Numbered from the stretch's first letter, positions 18,065 through 27,388 are shown. The stretch is 62,138 bases of DNA from Firmicutes bacterium UBA5201 (GCA_002412775.1 DHVT01000004.1:1-62138); one strand, 5' to 3'. Notes: generated from the letters alone by a model not told the origin. Program-made: numbers and translations.

Positions 18065-19414
18065 TTAAATCCCCGAAATCGCCATTCTTTTGATTTTAAT
18101 CGAAGGGGCTCCCATATAATCGTTAGCCATTATTGAAAACATCAAATCATCCGCAACGGTCTCAATCTCATTGAGCATTTCGAAAAAATTACCCGACACT
18201 GTGATTTGGCTCACCGGTTTTCCGATTTTCCCACTGGTCACTTCAAATCCATGACATTGCAATGAAAAATCACCGGAAATAGAATCCAGTCCAGCATGCA
18301 ATCCTTGAAAACCTACAATCAAGACGCCTTCATCAATACTGGAGACCATCCCATCAAATGATACGTCACCGGGTTCAATGTAGATATTTGAAGGTGCTGT
18401 ACCTATAGTGCCTTTATAAGATCCCTTGCTGGCATTACCGGTAGAATTGACTCCATCTTTTTTTGCAGTCTTCAAATTATATAAATAAGTTTTAAGAACT
18501 CCGTTTTCTATCAGCCTCTTAGGTACTGTGGGAACCCCCTCAGCATCGAATGACGCGGAGGCCATTGCACCTGACATGTGTGGATCCTCAATCAATGTGA
18601 TCATATGAACTGCAATTTTTTGATCGATTTTCCCTTTCAATGCCGACATATCTTTTTGTACACGTTCAGCACTGAATATACCCATAAACGCACTGAATAA
18701 TTGCGCAAACGCGTCATTTTTCACCACTACAGGACATGTCTTCGAGGAAACAGGCTCGGCTCCAAGCATGCCAAGTGATTCCCTTGCCGCAACTTCAGTG
18801 ATTTTTGATTTGGACAAAGCGTAAAAATCATTTCCGATATCATAGCCAAGACCCGTTCTCGTGTCACCGTCAGACTCCACAACCGGCATGGCATATGCCA
18901 AACAATAGTTGCTTTTATCCTCGACATCCAAACCTTCTGTGTTGACGATGAATTTGGAACTTTCCACTTCAACATAATTGTTGAATGAAAGTCTCTTGAT
19001 TCTGGAATCATATGCTCTTAGTTCATTTTCCACATCGATCAGAAATTTTATTTTGTCATCCATTGACTGTTTCGAGAGTTCAGGATTGAAATCGTTGATT
19101 TCAACATAAGTACCACTTCCGTCATGCAATAACACTTCATCTTCGGATTCTATGACTTCAGCATTGCCAAGTGCTTCATTTAAAAGCATGTCCATGGCAT
19201 CATCATCAAATCTTTCGGAATAAGCATAACCCATCTTGCCTCCATGGATCACACGGTATGACATGCCACCATCCTCAGACAATGTGAATTTGTCCACTTG
19301 CCCTTCAAAAACGGAAATAGTGAGTTTCTTATTTTCCTGATAATAAACTTCTTGGGCAGTGAAACCTTTGGCTCTGCCCTTTTCAAACAAAGAGTCGATT
19401 TGATTGCGGATCAT
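18065..19414 (-). CDS. TldE/PmbA-type partner subunit of the TldD/TldE protease
   Basis: Non-catalytic partner of the zinc protease TldD; the pair forms a heterodimer that cleaves unfolded or modified peptides. The 449 residues carry the PmbA fold without HExxxH. Visible segments include GGKMGYAYSERFD near the N terminus and the STGNASKGSYKGTIGTAPSN region late in the protein. GGGAGG lies inside the end of tldD, whose stop is adjacent (TAGTATG), indicating coupled translation. No peptide substrate gene is seen nearby. Confidence 0.9.
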   Translation of the reverse strand: MIRNQIDSLFEKGRAKGFTAQEVYYQENKKLTISVFEGQVDKFTLSEDGGMSYRVIHGGKMGYAYSERFDDDAMDMLLNEALGNAEVIESEDEVLLHDGSGTYVEINDFNPELSKQSMDDKIKFLIDVENELRAYDSRIKRLSFNNYVEVESSKFIVNTEGLDVEDKSNYCLAYAMPVVESDGDTRTGLGYDIGNDFYALSKSKITEVAARESLGMLGAEPVSSKTCPVVVKNDAFAQLFSAFMGIFSAERVQKDMSALKGKIDQKIAVHMITLIEDPHMSGAMASASFDAEGVPTVPKRLIENGVLKTYLYNLKTAKKDGVNSTGNASKGSYKGTIGTAPSNIYIEPGDVSFDGMVSSIDEGVLIVGFQGLHAGLDSISGDFSLQCHGFEVTSGKIGKPVSQITVSGNFFEMLNEIETVADDLMFSIMANDYMGAPSIKIKRMAISGI

Positions 19415-19415
19415 A

Positions 19416-20804
19416 CTAAGCTTCCTCCCTTCCGCCTACGGTAATCTCGGAAACCTTTAGTGCCGGTTGTCCCAATCCAGCCGGAATTGAACCGCTGATT
19501 GAGCCACACATGCCTTCACCGGATTCAAAATTGTCACTCACCATTTCGATTCTGCTCAGAATGTCCATGCCCGTGCCTATCAATGTGGCACCTTTCACAG
19601 GAACGGTGATTTTACCGTTTTCAATCATGTAACCTTCCTGGACGGCGAAATTGAATTCCCCCGTAGCGGTGTTCACCGAACCACCTCCAAGATATTTTGC
19701 ATAAAGCCCTTTGTCTATGGATTGAATCATATCTTCAAATTTGGAATTGCCATTTAAAATGTAAGTGTTTGTCATTCTGGATGTCGGGGCAAATTTATAG
19801 GACTGTCTTCTGGCGGAACCGGTTGATGGCATATTCATTCGTCTTCCATTCAGTTTGTCGATCATATAACTTTTAAGTACGCCATTCTCGATCAGCACAT
19901 TTCTTCGAGTTGGCGTTCCCTCATCGTCATAATTTGCTGAACCCCACTCATTTAAGACGGTTCCATCATCAACAGCAGTGACAATATCCGATGCGATTTT
20001 CTGACCCAGTTTACCCGCGAACACGCTATTCCCTTTCGCGACTGAAGTTGCCTCAAGACCATGGCCACATGCCTCATGAAAGATGACACCACCAAACTTG
20101 TTGTCGATGACAACAGGAAATTTGCCGCTCGGAGCCGGTCTAGCATCCAACATGGTACATGCAATACGTGCCGCTTCCCGGCCGATCATTTCAACATCGA
20201 TCTCCTCATACAGTTCAAACCCTTTTCCAGAGCCTTTTCCGACGGATCCCGTTTGCATCGCACCATTTTTCTCTGCCACTGCACTTACAGTGTATCTGGT
20301 CCTGGTTCGCTCATCCTCGACAAATTTGCCTTCCGAATTGGCAATCAGCACTTTTTGAGTGTAATCCATATAATTGACGACCACTTGATTCACTCTTGGA
20401 TCCAAACCATAAGCGGCCTCAAATCCTTTTCTCATAAGATCCACTTTGATATTTTTGGGGACTGATTGAGGATCGGTTTTAATCCAATGGCTTTCCTTGG
20501 CACTATTCATCACAAAATCGATTTTAGCGGTCATGGGAACACCTTTTAAAGCTATGGATGCTTTTTTGGCAACTTCCACCAGATTGAGAGGGCTTGAATT
20601 GTTCGTGTATGTATAAACACTGTTCAATCCGCTGAAAATTCTGATTCCTACGCCATAATCCCTACCCGAGAGTGTTTTTTCTATTTTGCCCTTAATCATT
20701 TCTATCGATGTATTGAAACGGTCTTCAACATATATTTCCGCAAAATCGCCACCCTTTGAAAGAGCAGCGAGTAAGACTTCCCTTACCAATCGTTGTTCAA
20801 GCAT
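19416..20804 (-). CDS. tldD: Zinc metalloprotease TldD
   Basis: Catalytic subunit of the TldD/TldE peptidase. The zinc motif HEACGHGLEA lies near residue 245 of 462, with the downstream SGSIPAGLGQPALKVSEITVGG signature region at the C terminus (two glycine-rich stretches). The start is placed at 20804, six bases after GAGGA; a longer frame to 20819 has no good ribosome site. It is first in a tldD-tldE-tilS-ftsH order. Family roles include processing of ribosomally made peptides such as microcin B17; here only general peptide turnover can be claimed. Confidence 0.93.
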   Translation of the reverse strand: MLEQRLVREVLLAALSKGGDFAEIYVEDRFNTSIEMIKGKIEKTLSGRDYGVGIRIFSGLNSVYTYTNNSSPLNLVEVAKKASIALKGVPMTAKIDFVMNSAKESHWIKTDPQSVPKNIKVDLMRKGFEAAYGLDPRVNQVVVNYMDYTQKVLIANSEGKFVEDERTRTRYTVSAVAEKNGAMQTGSVGKGSGKGFELYEEIDVEMIGREAARIACTMLDARPAPSGKFPVVIDNKFGGVIFHEACGHGLEATSVAKGNSVFAGKLGQKIASDIVTAVDDGTVLNEWGSANYDDEGTPTRRNVLIENGVLKSYMIDKLNGRRMNMPSTGSARRQSYKFAPTSRMTNTYILNGNSKFEDMIQSIDKGLYAKYLGGGSVNTATGEFNFAVQEGYMIENGKITVPVKGATLIGTGMDILSRIEMVSDNFESGEGMCGSISGSIPAGLGQPALKVSEITVGGREEA

Positions 20805-20915
20805 GAATAATCCTCGCATTCTTTTCCATTATCTAACATCATACCTTTAATTCATAGCGTAATTAAGGCATTAATGTTAATTTTCTATTAAATGATTTTA
20901 CTACAACCTCATTCA

Positions 20916-20944
20916 ATTGTACACAATCTAAACGGATAACTCAA
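20916..20944 (-). promoter_or_regulatory. Candidate promoter of tldD
   Basis: TTGAGT (20944-20939), 17 bases, TACAAT (20921-20916) on the minus strand, 112 bases before the tldD ATG. The -35 matches consensus at four of six positions and the -10 at five of six. Confidence 0.4.
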
Positions 20945-20985
20945 TAATTATTTCGGGAACGGAAATATTTAAGTATCAGATAAAT

Positions 20986-21037
20986 AAAGAAGCATTGTAA
21001 ATGTGCCCCATCAAGGGTATCTTTACAATGCTTCTTT
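20986..21037 (-). terminator. Terminator of the tRNA transcript
   Basis: AAAGAAGCATTGTAAA (20986-21001) and TTTACAATGCTTCTTT (21022-21037) form a 16-base perfect stem around a 20-base loop that itself contains short complementary GGG/CCC runs. It is 36 bases downstream of tRNA-Thr on the minus strand. Confidence 0.75.
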
Positions 21038-21072
21038 AATCCATGAATCAACATGGAAATTAATACTTGGAT

Positions 21073-21148
<76 letters not shown>

Positions 21149-21152
21149 AAAT

Positions 21153-21229
21153 TGGCGATCCAGAAGGGACTCGAACCCTCGACCTCTAGCGTGACAGGCT
21201 AGCGTTCTAACCAACTGAACTACTGGACC
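21153..21229 (-). tRNA. tRNA-Asp (anticodon GTC)
   Basis: A 77-base cloverleaf on the minus strand runs from GGTCCAG to CTGGATC-G-CCA, with one G-T wobble in the acceptor stem and an encoded CCA. The anticodon loop is CTGTCAC and the T-loop GTTCGAGTC. It is co-transcribed with tRNA-Thr. Confidence 0.97.
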
Positions 21230-21281
21230 ATTTTCCAACAAGGTTAATATTACAGTATTTACAAATGACTGTCAACCTCTT

Positions 21282-22208
21282 TTATTGATTTTTTGACAGC
21301 GAGTGGGCCAAATATCCCTCGAGATTATCAAAGTCACTGAATTCAAAGCTTTCAAGTCCAAGTGAACCTAATATTTTTTCCAGTATGATTCCACCTGCGA
21401 ATATGATGTCGGCACGTTTTTCCTCAAGTCCGGCAATCTCTTTTCTTTCCACGTTGGTCATCTTCATCAATTGATTATTGATCTCGCGAATGTTATCGAT
21501 TGTGACTACTGTGCCATGAATGTTTTCCCGATCATACACTTCCATTTTTTTCAGCATGGTCGCATACGATGCGGCAGTACCACCTATTCCAATGGCTTTG
21601 CTCACATTAAATTCCCTTAACGTTCCATAGACAGAGTCTGATATATCATCAATCGCCCGATTCATTTTCCCAAGTTCTGTGGGATCCACAGGATCATGAT
21701 TCAGGAAAGCTCCAGTCATCCTTACAGCACCGACGTCCAAACTCATTGAGAACAGTATGCCTGCATGGTCTCCGACTATCAATTCGGTCGACCCACCGCC
21801 GATATCAATGACGAGATATAGACCACTCTCATCTTTAACCCCCGCCAAAACACCTGCAAAACCAATTTCAGCTTCCAGCTCACCTGAGATCACTTCGATT
21901 GTACATCCAGTTTCGAGCAATACCTTATCGGTGAATTCTGATGCGTTTGAAGCATCTCTCACCGCACTGGTCGCCATGATATACAGTTTCTCAGCACCAA
22001 AATCTCGGCTTTCCTCAGCAAATTGTTTCACAGTCTTTGCCGTTTCCAGTATTCGTTCGGAGTCGAGCATCTTGGTTTCATTGACGCCCTTTCCAAGACG
22101 GGTCATTTCAACTTTTTTGTGCACGTCATGAAATTCACCTTCATCAAATGCGCACAACAACAAACGAACTGAGTTTGTTCCGATATCGATCGTCGCATAT
22201 TTTTTCAA
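21282..22208 (-). CDS. ppx: Ppx/GppA family exopolyphosphatase
   Basis: ASKHA-fold phosphatase that hydrolyses polyphosphate and/or pppGpp. It has IDIGTNSVRLLL at residues 7-18 and DIGGGSTELIVG near the middle, the two phosphate-binding loops. At 308 residues it is the short form without the C-terminal HD-like domain. Translation starts at a TTG (22208), because the next upstream in-frame codon is a stop. AAGGA is 12 bases upstream, so initiation may be weak or coupled to divIC, whose stop is two bases away. Confidence 0.9.
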   Translation of the reverse strand: MKKYATIDIGTNSVRLLLCAFDEGEFHDVHKKVEMTRLGKGVNETKMLDSERILETAKTVKQFAEESRDFGAEKLYIMATSAVRDASNASEFTDKVLLETGCTIEVISGELEAEIGFAGVLAGVKDESGLYLVIDIGGGSTELIVGDHAGILFSMSLDVGAVRMTGAFLNHDPVDPTELGKMNRAIDDISDSVYGTLREFNVSKAIGIGGTAASYATMLKKMEVYDRENIHGTVVTIDNIREINNQLMKMTNVERKEIAGLEEKRADIIFAGGIILEKILGSLGLESFEFSDFDNLEGYLAHSLSKNQ

Positions 22209-22210
22209 GT

Positions 22211-22522
22211 TTAATCACTGTCCTTCTCGTTTAATGTTCTAATCAAATATATGATTTCGTTGGGTTTGACCATTTTCAATTTTTCGCGGGCGATTCTTTC
22301 AATCGCCTCCGGTGTTTGTGTATACTCATAAGTATCGTTCAACTGTTCTATTTCGCTTTCCAGAGACTCGATCTCATTCTTCAGGTCAGCTTGAACAGCC
22401 CTGTATTCAACAAGTTTTTTATTGGTCTGGACCGTTGAATATCCGTAATATCCTATGATTAGGATCAAGAACAACACCAGAAATTTATTGCGCCTGAAAA
22501 AAGATCTGCTTTTTCTTTTCAT
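22211..22522 (-). CDS. divIC: Septum formation initiator, DivIC/FtsB family
   Basis: Small bitopic cell-division protein. The 103 residues comprise a very basic cytoplasmic N terminus (KRKSRSFFRRNK), one transmembrane helix (about 13-32), then a coiled coil (about 35-70) and the PEAIERIAREKLKMVKP segment typical of the family. The start at 22522 is preceded by GGGGGTTTAC; a TTG-initiated extension to 22534 would run through that site. It follows rqcP directly, whereas in Bacillus and many clostridia yabP and yabQ lie between the two. Confidence 0.92.
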   Translation of the reverse strand: MKRKSRSFFRRNKFLVLFLILIIGYYGYSTVQTNKKLVEYRAVQADLKNEIESLESEIEQLNDTYEYTQTPEAIERIAREKLKMVKPNEIIYLIRTLNEKDSD

Positions 22523-22540
22523 GTAAACCCCCAAGGCGTA

Positions 22541-22798
22541 TCACATGTCTTGTTTTTCAGTTACCACTTCATACAGATTTTTTGAGATTTCTTTGGTGAC
22601 ATGCTCTTCAAGTCCTGTGATTTTAATCGTAATGGTCTTATTTCCAAGATTCATATCGATTATATCATCCACTGCCACTTCTGTCCCTGGTTTTGCGACT
22701 TTTCCGTTCACCAGAATTCTTCCATGGTCACATGCGTCCTTAGCTACAGTTCTTCTCTTGATCAATCTGGCGTTCTTTAAATATTTGTCAACTCTCAT
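22541..22798 (-). CDS. rqcP: S4-domain ribosome quality-control protein RqcP
   Basis: The 85-residue protein is almost entirely an S4 RNA-binding domain (RVDKYLKNARLIKRRT, then DHGRILVNGKVAKPGTEV). It matches YabO/RqcP, which helps RqcH extend stalled nascent chains with alanine on the 50S subunit. AGGCCTACATG-type spacing gives an ATG at 22798 with AGGAGGCC upstream. Its place between hup and divIC is the conserved one. rqcH is not in the window. Confidence 0.92.
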   Translation of the reverse strand: MRVDKYLKNARLIKRRTVAKDACDHGRILVNGKVAKPGTEVAVDDIIDMNLGNKTITIKITGLEEHVTKEISKNLYEVVTEKQDM

Positions 22799-22830
22799 GT
22801 AGGCCTCCTGAAACTTAGAGGATAAATCAA

Positions 22831-22850
22831 GAAAAAGCAGCTAGGCTGCC
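22831..22850 (-). terminator. Terminator or attenuator between hup and rqcP
   Basis: GCAGC (22837-22841) and GCTGC (22845-22849) form a compact stem with a three-base loop, followed by five U on the minus strand. It would end most HU transcripts ten bases after the stop codon, allowing high HU and lower rqcP expression. Confidence 0.75.
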
Positions 22851-22858
22851 TTTTCAAA

Positions 22859-23137
22859 TTATTTGTTTACAGTTTCTTTTAATGCTTTACCTGCTTTGAA
22901 AACAGGAGCTTTTGATGCAGGAATGTTAATTGTTTGTTTAGGATCTCTTGGATTTCTACCAGTTCTTTCTTTTCTCTCTCTAACATCGAAAGTACCGAAG
23001 CCTACCAATTGAACTTTACCGCTCTTAGCAAGTTCTTCTTCAACGCTTTTCATAAATGCGTTCAATGCCAATTCAGCGTCCTTTTTTGTTAAACCCGATT
23101 TTTCAGCCATGCTAGCTACTAATTCAGCTTTATTCAC
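22859..23137 (-). CDS. hup: HU family DNA-binding protein
   Basis: Abundant histone-like protein that bends and compacts DNA as a dimer. The 92-residue sequence shows the full family signature: MNKAELVASMAEKSGLTKKDA, GFGTFDVRERKERTGRNP (the DNA-wrapping arm) and a C-terminal VFKAGKALKETV. Initiation is at GTG (23137), seven bases after AGAGGAGG. A promoter with an internal palindrome lies at 23181-23209. Confidence 0.98.
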   Translation of the reverse strand: MNKAELVASMAEKSGLTKKDAELALNAFMKSVEEELAKSGKVQLVGFGTFDVRERKERTGRNPRDPKQTINIPASKAPVFKAGKALKETVNK

Positions 23138-23180
23138 AATAAAACCTCCTCTAAAATATTAAGTTGTTTTAACTATTATT

Positions 23181-23209
23181 AGTATACGTTGAAATTTCAA
23201 CTTTTACAA
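23181..23209 (-). promoter_or_regulatory. HU promoter with a palindrome in its spacer
   Basis: TTGTAA (23209-23204), 17 bases, TATACT (23186-23181) on the minus strand. The spacer contains the perfect 14-base palindrome GTTGAAATTTCAAC (23188-23201). A protein bound there would block RNA polymerase, so the site is a good operator candidate; autoregulation by HU or a separate repressor is possible. Confidence 0.6.
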
Positions 23210-23227
23210 GTGCTTTTACTTATTTTT

Positions 23228-24688
23228 TTATGATTTTTCGATTTTTTTTGAATCTTGCCAAAATTGTTCCATATTTTCTACAAAGTCTGTATTCATAAGC
23301 ATTCCGGCAGTTGTGATCTTATTTTCCACAAATCGGAATCTTTTTATGAATTTGTCGATGGCATCATTGAGTACGAGTTCGGCATCCAATCCCAAATTTT
23401 TAGCTATATTGCTGATGATTAAAAGAATATCACCCATTTCTTCTTTGACGGACTGTTGATTTCCCGATTTTATGGCTTCCTTCAACTCCAGAATCTCTTC
23501 TGAAACCTTGTCGAACGCACTTTCAGTATCTTTCCAGTCAAAGCCGATATCCGATGCTTTCTTTTGTACTTTCTGACTTCTGAGCAGTGCCGGAAGGCTA
23601 CCTGTGACCGCTTCCATGGAATCTGCGATCGACTTGATCGACTTCTCTCCATCTTTGATGACTTGCCAGTTTGCGAGGACTTCATCCGAATTCTTCACAT
23701 CGACATCCCCAAACACATGAGGATGACGCCTGATCATCTTTTCACATATCGCTGACATTATGTCCGAAAGTTCAAAATAACCATCCTCTTCGGCGATTGT
23801 TGCGTGAAAAACCACTTGAAGCAGCACATCACCAAGCTCATCCACCAAAGATCGGTCATCCTCATGGGTCACTGCGTGTCTCACTTCATAAGCTTCTTCA
23901 ATCAAATAAGGCGCCAAAGTCTCATGGGTCTGTTCCCTATCCCACGGACAACCGTCTTCCGACCTCAAAGTTCTCATGATTCTGACAAGATCTCCCAATC
24001 CATATTTGTGGGTCAATGGTCGTTCGACAAACACGCTTGTCAGATGATTGAAGAGTTCAGGTTCCCGATCCATTTCATACAAGGGCTTCAATACGATTTT
24101 TTCAAGTTCGGGGATTCCCGCAGCCTGTATGATGGTGACCAAATGGTCATCTTCATAGCTATCCATCAATTTCAATTTTAAGTTGGAAGCAACTGTGGCA
24201 TTGTAGACTTGAATCCAAAGATAATCCTGTTTGGTCTGAACTTCCACTTCGTCAAGATCAAGAGCATCAAGAATGCTCACCCCGACCACAGGATCATAGC
24301 GGAGAGATGTCAAAATCGCATCAATGAAACTGACGCCATGAACAATTTTGATTTCCACACCTTCATTCTCTGCTCTTTCGAGTATTATGGACACGGTCTT
24401 CTCCGCCACAAAGGGATTGCCAGGCACCGCATAAACAACATCTTCTATTTCACATTGATCAAATATGGAATCGGATATCGACTGATACACATCATCAAAC
24501 ACTTCAGACTTCTCATACAGGTCATCATATGATTTGTAGACCATCCCCTGATCCTTCAGAGTCTGAACTATGGGATGACGCTCTGTCCTAAGGTGCACAC
24601 AATCGGAACCCAGTAGAATCTTGTAAGCTTCCATAGTCAGGAACGCTTCGCTTCCCGGTCCCATCCCAACGATTGTAATCTTATGCAT
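23228..24688 (-). CDS. YabN/MazG-type fusion: tetrapyrrole methylase domain + NTP pyrophosphohydrolase
   Basis: Two domains in 486 residues. The first, about 1-220, is a tetrapyrrole (corrin/porphyrin) methylase-like SAM domain (IVGMGPGSEAFLT, then VVYAVPGNPFVAEKTV) of unknown activity. The second, about 240-486, is MazG, a house-cleaning NTP pyrophosphohydrolase, with LRSEDGCPWDREQTH and the metal-binding LIEEAYEV...LVDELGDVLLQVVFH. This fusion and its place between the SpoVB-like flippase and hup are conserved in Firmicutes. spoVB stops 14 bases upstream. Confidence 0.94.
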   Translation of the reverse strand: MHKITIVGMGPGSEAFLTMEAYKILLGSDCVHLRTERHPIVQTLKDQGMVYKSYDDLYEKSEVFDDVYQSISDSIFDQCEIEDVVYAVPGNPFVAEKTVSIILERAENEGVEIKIVHGVSFIDAILTSLRYDPVVGVSILDALDLDEVEVQTKQDYLWIQVYNATVASNLKLKLMDSYEDDHLVTIIQAAGIPELEKIVLKPLYEMDREPELFNHLTSVFVERPLTHKYGLGDLVRIMRTLRSEDGCPWDREQTHETLAPYLIEEAYEVRHAVTHEDDRSLVDELGDVLLQVVFHATIAEEDGYFELSDIMSAICEKMIRRHPHVFGDVDVKNSDEVLANWQVIKDGEKSIKSIADSMEAVTGSLPALLRSQKVQKKASDIGFDWKDTESAFDKVSEEILELKEAIKSGNQQSVKEEMGDILLIISNIAKNLGLDAELVLNDAIDKFIKRFRFVENKITTAGMLMNTDFVENMEQFWQDSKKIEKS

Positions 24689-24702
24689 TGATCGGCCTCC
24701 AT

Positions 24703-26325
24703 TTATTTATTGTCAAAAAAACGTTCATTGATTTTTCTTAGCTTTTTCCCTCCGGGAAGCATGTCAAAGTCTTCTTCCACAAGAGTTTTTGTGTAAAACA
24801 GCATATAGAAATATGCGAAGATACCAATACCGATTCCCAACACCGTTGCGTATTTGCCCGGCAGGAACATATTGGATCCATGATATGCAAGCAACACCAC
24901 AACACTCATCACGGCAACCGACATGAGCGGTTTGATGAGAACCTCACGGACATCAAAAACGATTTCCGCTCTGCGTTTCAGTGTCATCAAGTTTAGAATC
25001 GCAGCAATCGCATAGGCCACAACACTTGAAAATGCCGCTCCATAAATATTGATGGATGGGATACCAACGAGGATATACGTCAACACAATTTTTGAAACCG
25101 CACCCATCGCCAAGTTGATCGCAGGTCGATTCTGAAGACTGAGTCCTTGCAGTATGCCCGTTGTCACTTGAAATAATCCGAGAAAAACCACACCAAAACC
25201 CAATATCGATAGGATCGTACCAGTTGTTGCGGCATGTTCTATCTGTCTCGGATAAAGCAGTTCCATGATGGGTTGGGCCAGAACAACGAGGCCTGCTGTT
25301 GCGGGTAGACTGACAATCAGTGCCATTCTGACACCGCTTTGAATGGTTTTATTCAAGTCCTTATGGTTTTTCTTGACATAAAGTCCTGCAATCGCAGGCA
25401 CAATACTGATTTGGATGGCTGCTGTGACCACTTGAGGCAAGTTGACTAAAGTTGCCGCATAACCAACAAGCATTCCGTACAAATCATTCGCGTTCTCGAC
25501 AATTCCGATATCATGCAGCCGATTCATGACCAGAACCACATCAATGGTGTTCATAAGCGGCATTACCGCCGCTCCCAGTGTTATCGGCACTGCTATCAAA
25601 ACTATTCTCTTTATGAGTTCGGTAGATGAGCTCACTTCACCGGAAGATAACAAATCAAAATGTATATCGTTTTTTTTCCGAAACTTCCTATACATGAACA
25701 AAATCACAACGAGTCCCGCCAAAGCACCGGAAGTGGCACCAAATGTCGCTCCAGCCGCCGAAAGCGCAGTACTGGTACGAAGCAGTGCCACAGCTAGTCC
25801 ATAACCAACAATCACACGTCCGAGTTGTTCAATGATTTGAGAAACCGCAAATGGTTTCAACTGTTGGAATCCTTGAAAATAGCCTCTGAAAACAGCCAAA
25901 ATCGAAACCAAAAAAATCGCAGGCGCCAAAGCTTTGAACGAGTAGATCGCTTGGGGGTTCTTGATGCCCTGAACCAAGAACTCAGCACCAAAATACATGA
26001 ATATCGCGCCTGAAAGACCTATTGAGGTCATTAGAATCATCCCCGATTTAAAGGTCTTGTCCATGTTCCGGTAGTTTCCAAGCGCTCTTTGCTCGGAAAT
26101 GATCTTGGCAAGCGCGGTTGGCAAACCTGCCGTGGCGAGAACAATGAAAAAATTGTAAATCGGATAAGCGCTGACATAGTAGCTCATGCCTTCCGGACCG
26201 AGAATGTTTCCAAGTGGAATTTTAAAAAAAGCACCCAATATCTTGACAAAAATTCCTGAAACGCCTAAAAGAACGGCTCCTTTGACAAAGGACTCAGAAT
26301 GATCATGATCCCTTTCCTGATTCAT
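24703..26325 (-). CDS. SpoVB/YabM-type polysaccharide or lipid II flippase (MOP superfamily)
   Basis: Polytopic membrane protein of 540 residues with about 14 hydrophobic segments, beginning SFVKGAVLLGVSGIFVKILG as in the SpoVB/YabM branch. This family moves lipid-linked cell-wall or spore-cortex precursors across the membrane. Paralogues with and without a sporulation role exist in the same species. Since spoVT, yabP, yabQ and spoIIE are absent nearby, a vegetative envelope role is likely but unproven. Confidence 0.88.
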   Translation of the reverse strand: MNQERDHDHSESFVKGAVLLGVSGIFVKILGAFFKIPLGNILGPEGMSYYVSAYPIYNFFIVLATAGLPTALAKIISEQRALGNYRNMDKTFKSGMILMTSIGLSGAIFMYFGAEFLVQGIKNPQAIYSFKALAPAIFLVSILAVFRGYFQGFQQLKPFAVSQIIEQLGRVIVGYGLAVALLRTSTALSAAGATFGATSGALAGLVVILFMYRKFRKKNDIHFDLLSSGEVSSSTELIKRIVLIAVPITLGAAVMPLMNTIDVVLVMNRLHDIGIVENANDLYGMLVGYAATLVNLPQVVTAAIQISIVPAIAGLYVKKNHKDLNKTIQSGVRMALIVSLPATAGLVVLAQPIMELLYPRQIEHAATTGTILSILGFGVVFLGLFQVTTGILQGLSLQNRPAINLAMGAVSKIVLTYILVGIPSINIYGAAFSSVVAYAIAAILNLMTLKRRAEIVFDVREVLIKPLMSVAVMSVVVLLAYHGSNMFLPGKYATVLGIGIGIFAYFYMLFYTKTLVEEDFDMLPGGKKLRKINERFFDNK

Positions 26326-26342
26326 AAAGCTCTCCTATTGTA

Positions 26343-26368
26343 ATGAGGCCAGCATATGCCGACCTCAT
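26343..26368 (-). other. Intercistronic hairpin between prsA and the flippase gene
   Basis: A 26-base near-palindrome centred on ATAT. In minus-strand RNA the two non-Watson-Crick positions become G-U pairs, giving a fully paired 12-base stem; plus-strand RNA would have A-C mismatches. No U tract follows, so it looks like an mRNA processing or stabilising structure within the transcript. Confidence 0.5.
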
Positions 26369-26374
26369 CAATGT

Positions 26375-27388
26375 TTATTCTTCTGTTTTTGGTGTCACTT
26401 TTTCGAGATAGGTCTCGATTGTAGCTTCCGCTCTCAACGCTTCAATTTTTTCAGCATAGAAATCGCTGAAAAGTGTGGATTTGACGGTGTCTTTATATTG
26501 AGTGATCAATTCCTCGTCGTCACCGGCTTCAACCATCTGATTGACTGTTTTGATATCTTCAACTTTGATGATGTGAAATCCGAATTGTGAAGCCACAGGA
26601 TCACTGATTGTACCAACAGGTTGTGAAAATGCCACTGCTTCAAACTCTGGGACCATGACACCACGCGTGAAGTATCCTAAACTGCCTCCCGCTGCCACCG
26701 AACCCGTGTCAGTCGAGTACTCAGTCACCAAGGTGGCGAAGTCTTCTCCAGCGTCAAGTTTTGCTTTGATTTCAAGTGCGAGTTCTTCTTCTTTCACTAA
26801 AATGTGGCTTGCATTCACTTCCACAACGAAATTTTCATATAGTGTATCCAGTTTTGCCTGATCACTTTCGATCAACTCTTCAATGACTCTGCTGAACTCT
26901 TCAAGGATGATGCTGCTTTCAACTTGCATCTTCAAAAATGCGTCGTCCACTCCGATTGCATCATACATGGCTTTACTTTCCTCATCTTCCTCAAGCAATG
27001 CCTTGAGTTCGGCAAACTTGGCGGTATATAAATCCGGATCTATGGAAAAACCAGTGGATTGTATATAACTTCTGATCAGAGAATCTTCAATTAAAGTATT
27101 GATGACTTCCTCTTTGATCACTTCAGAGAATTTCACACCCTGGAACTCCTGCTCCATGATATCTTCACCATAGTACTGTTTGTAAACGGTTTCGTGCATT
27201 GAATAGAATATATTGAAGGTGCTGATATCGACAACCTCTTCATTGACCAATGCGATTGCATTGGTTGTATCTATGTTCTTCGAAGGTTCGTTTTCCGTAC
27301 CATTTTTCCCGGTTTCAGTTGCGCAGCCTGCCAATAACACCATGGCCAACACCAATGAAAGCGCGATAAACTTTTTGAATTTTGTCAT
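26375..27388 (-). CDS. PrsA-like lipoprotein peptidyl-prolyl isomerase
   Basis: Extracytoplasmic foldase for secreted proteins. The lipoprotein signal (KKFIALSLVLAMVLLAGC) places the lipidated Cys near residue 22. A SurA-like N-terminal region (about 45-190) precedes a parvulin domain (about 193-290) with ASHILVKEEE, AGGSLGYFTRG and FGFHIIKVE. The length of 337 is typical. It occupies the position of spoVT between mfd and the flippase of Bacillus. The ATG is preceded by GAGGAGAGAATAAT. Confidence 0.92.
   Translation of the reverse strand: MTKFKKFIALSLVLAMVLLAGCATETGKNGTENEPSKNIDTTNAIALVNEEVVDISTFNIFYSMHETVYKQYYGEDIMEQEFQGVKFSEVIKEEVINTLIEDSLIRSYIQSTGFSIDPDLYTAKFAELKALLEEDEESKAMYDAIGVDDAFLKMQVESSIILEEFSRVIEELIESDQAKLDTLYENFVVEVNASHILVKEEELALEIKAKLDAGEDFATLVTEYSTDTGSVAAGGSLGYFTRGVMVPEFEAVAFSQPVGTISDPVASQFGFHIIKVEDIKTVNQMVEAGDDEELITQYKDTVKSTLFSDFYAEKIEALRAEATIETYLEKVTPKTEE

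Noticed and set aside
18065..20804. TldD/TldE as part of a modified-peptide (bacteriocin) cluster
   Set aside because: No precursor peptide, maturase or transporter gene is adjacent; the genes continue into housekeeping tilS and ftsH.
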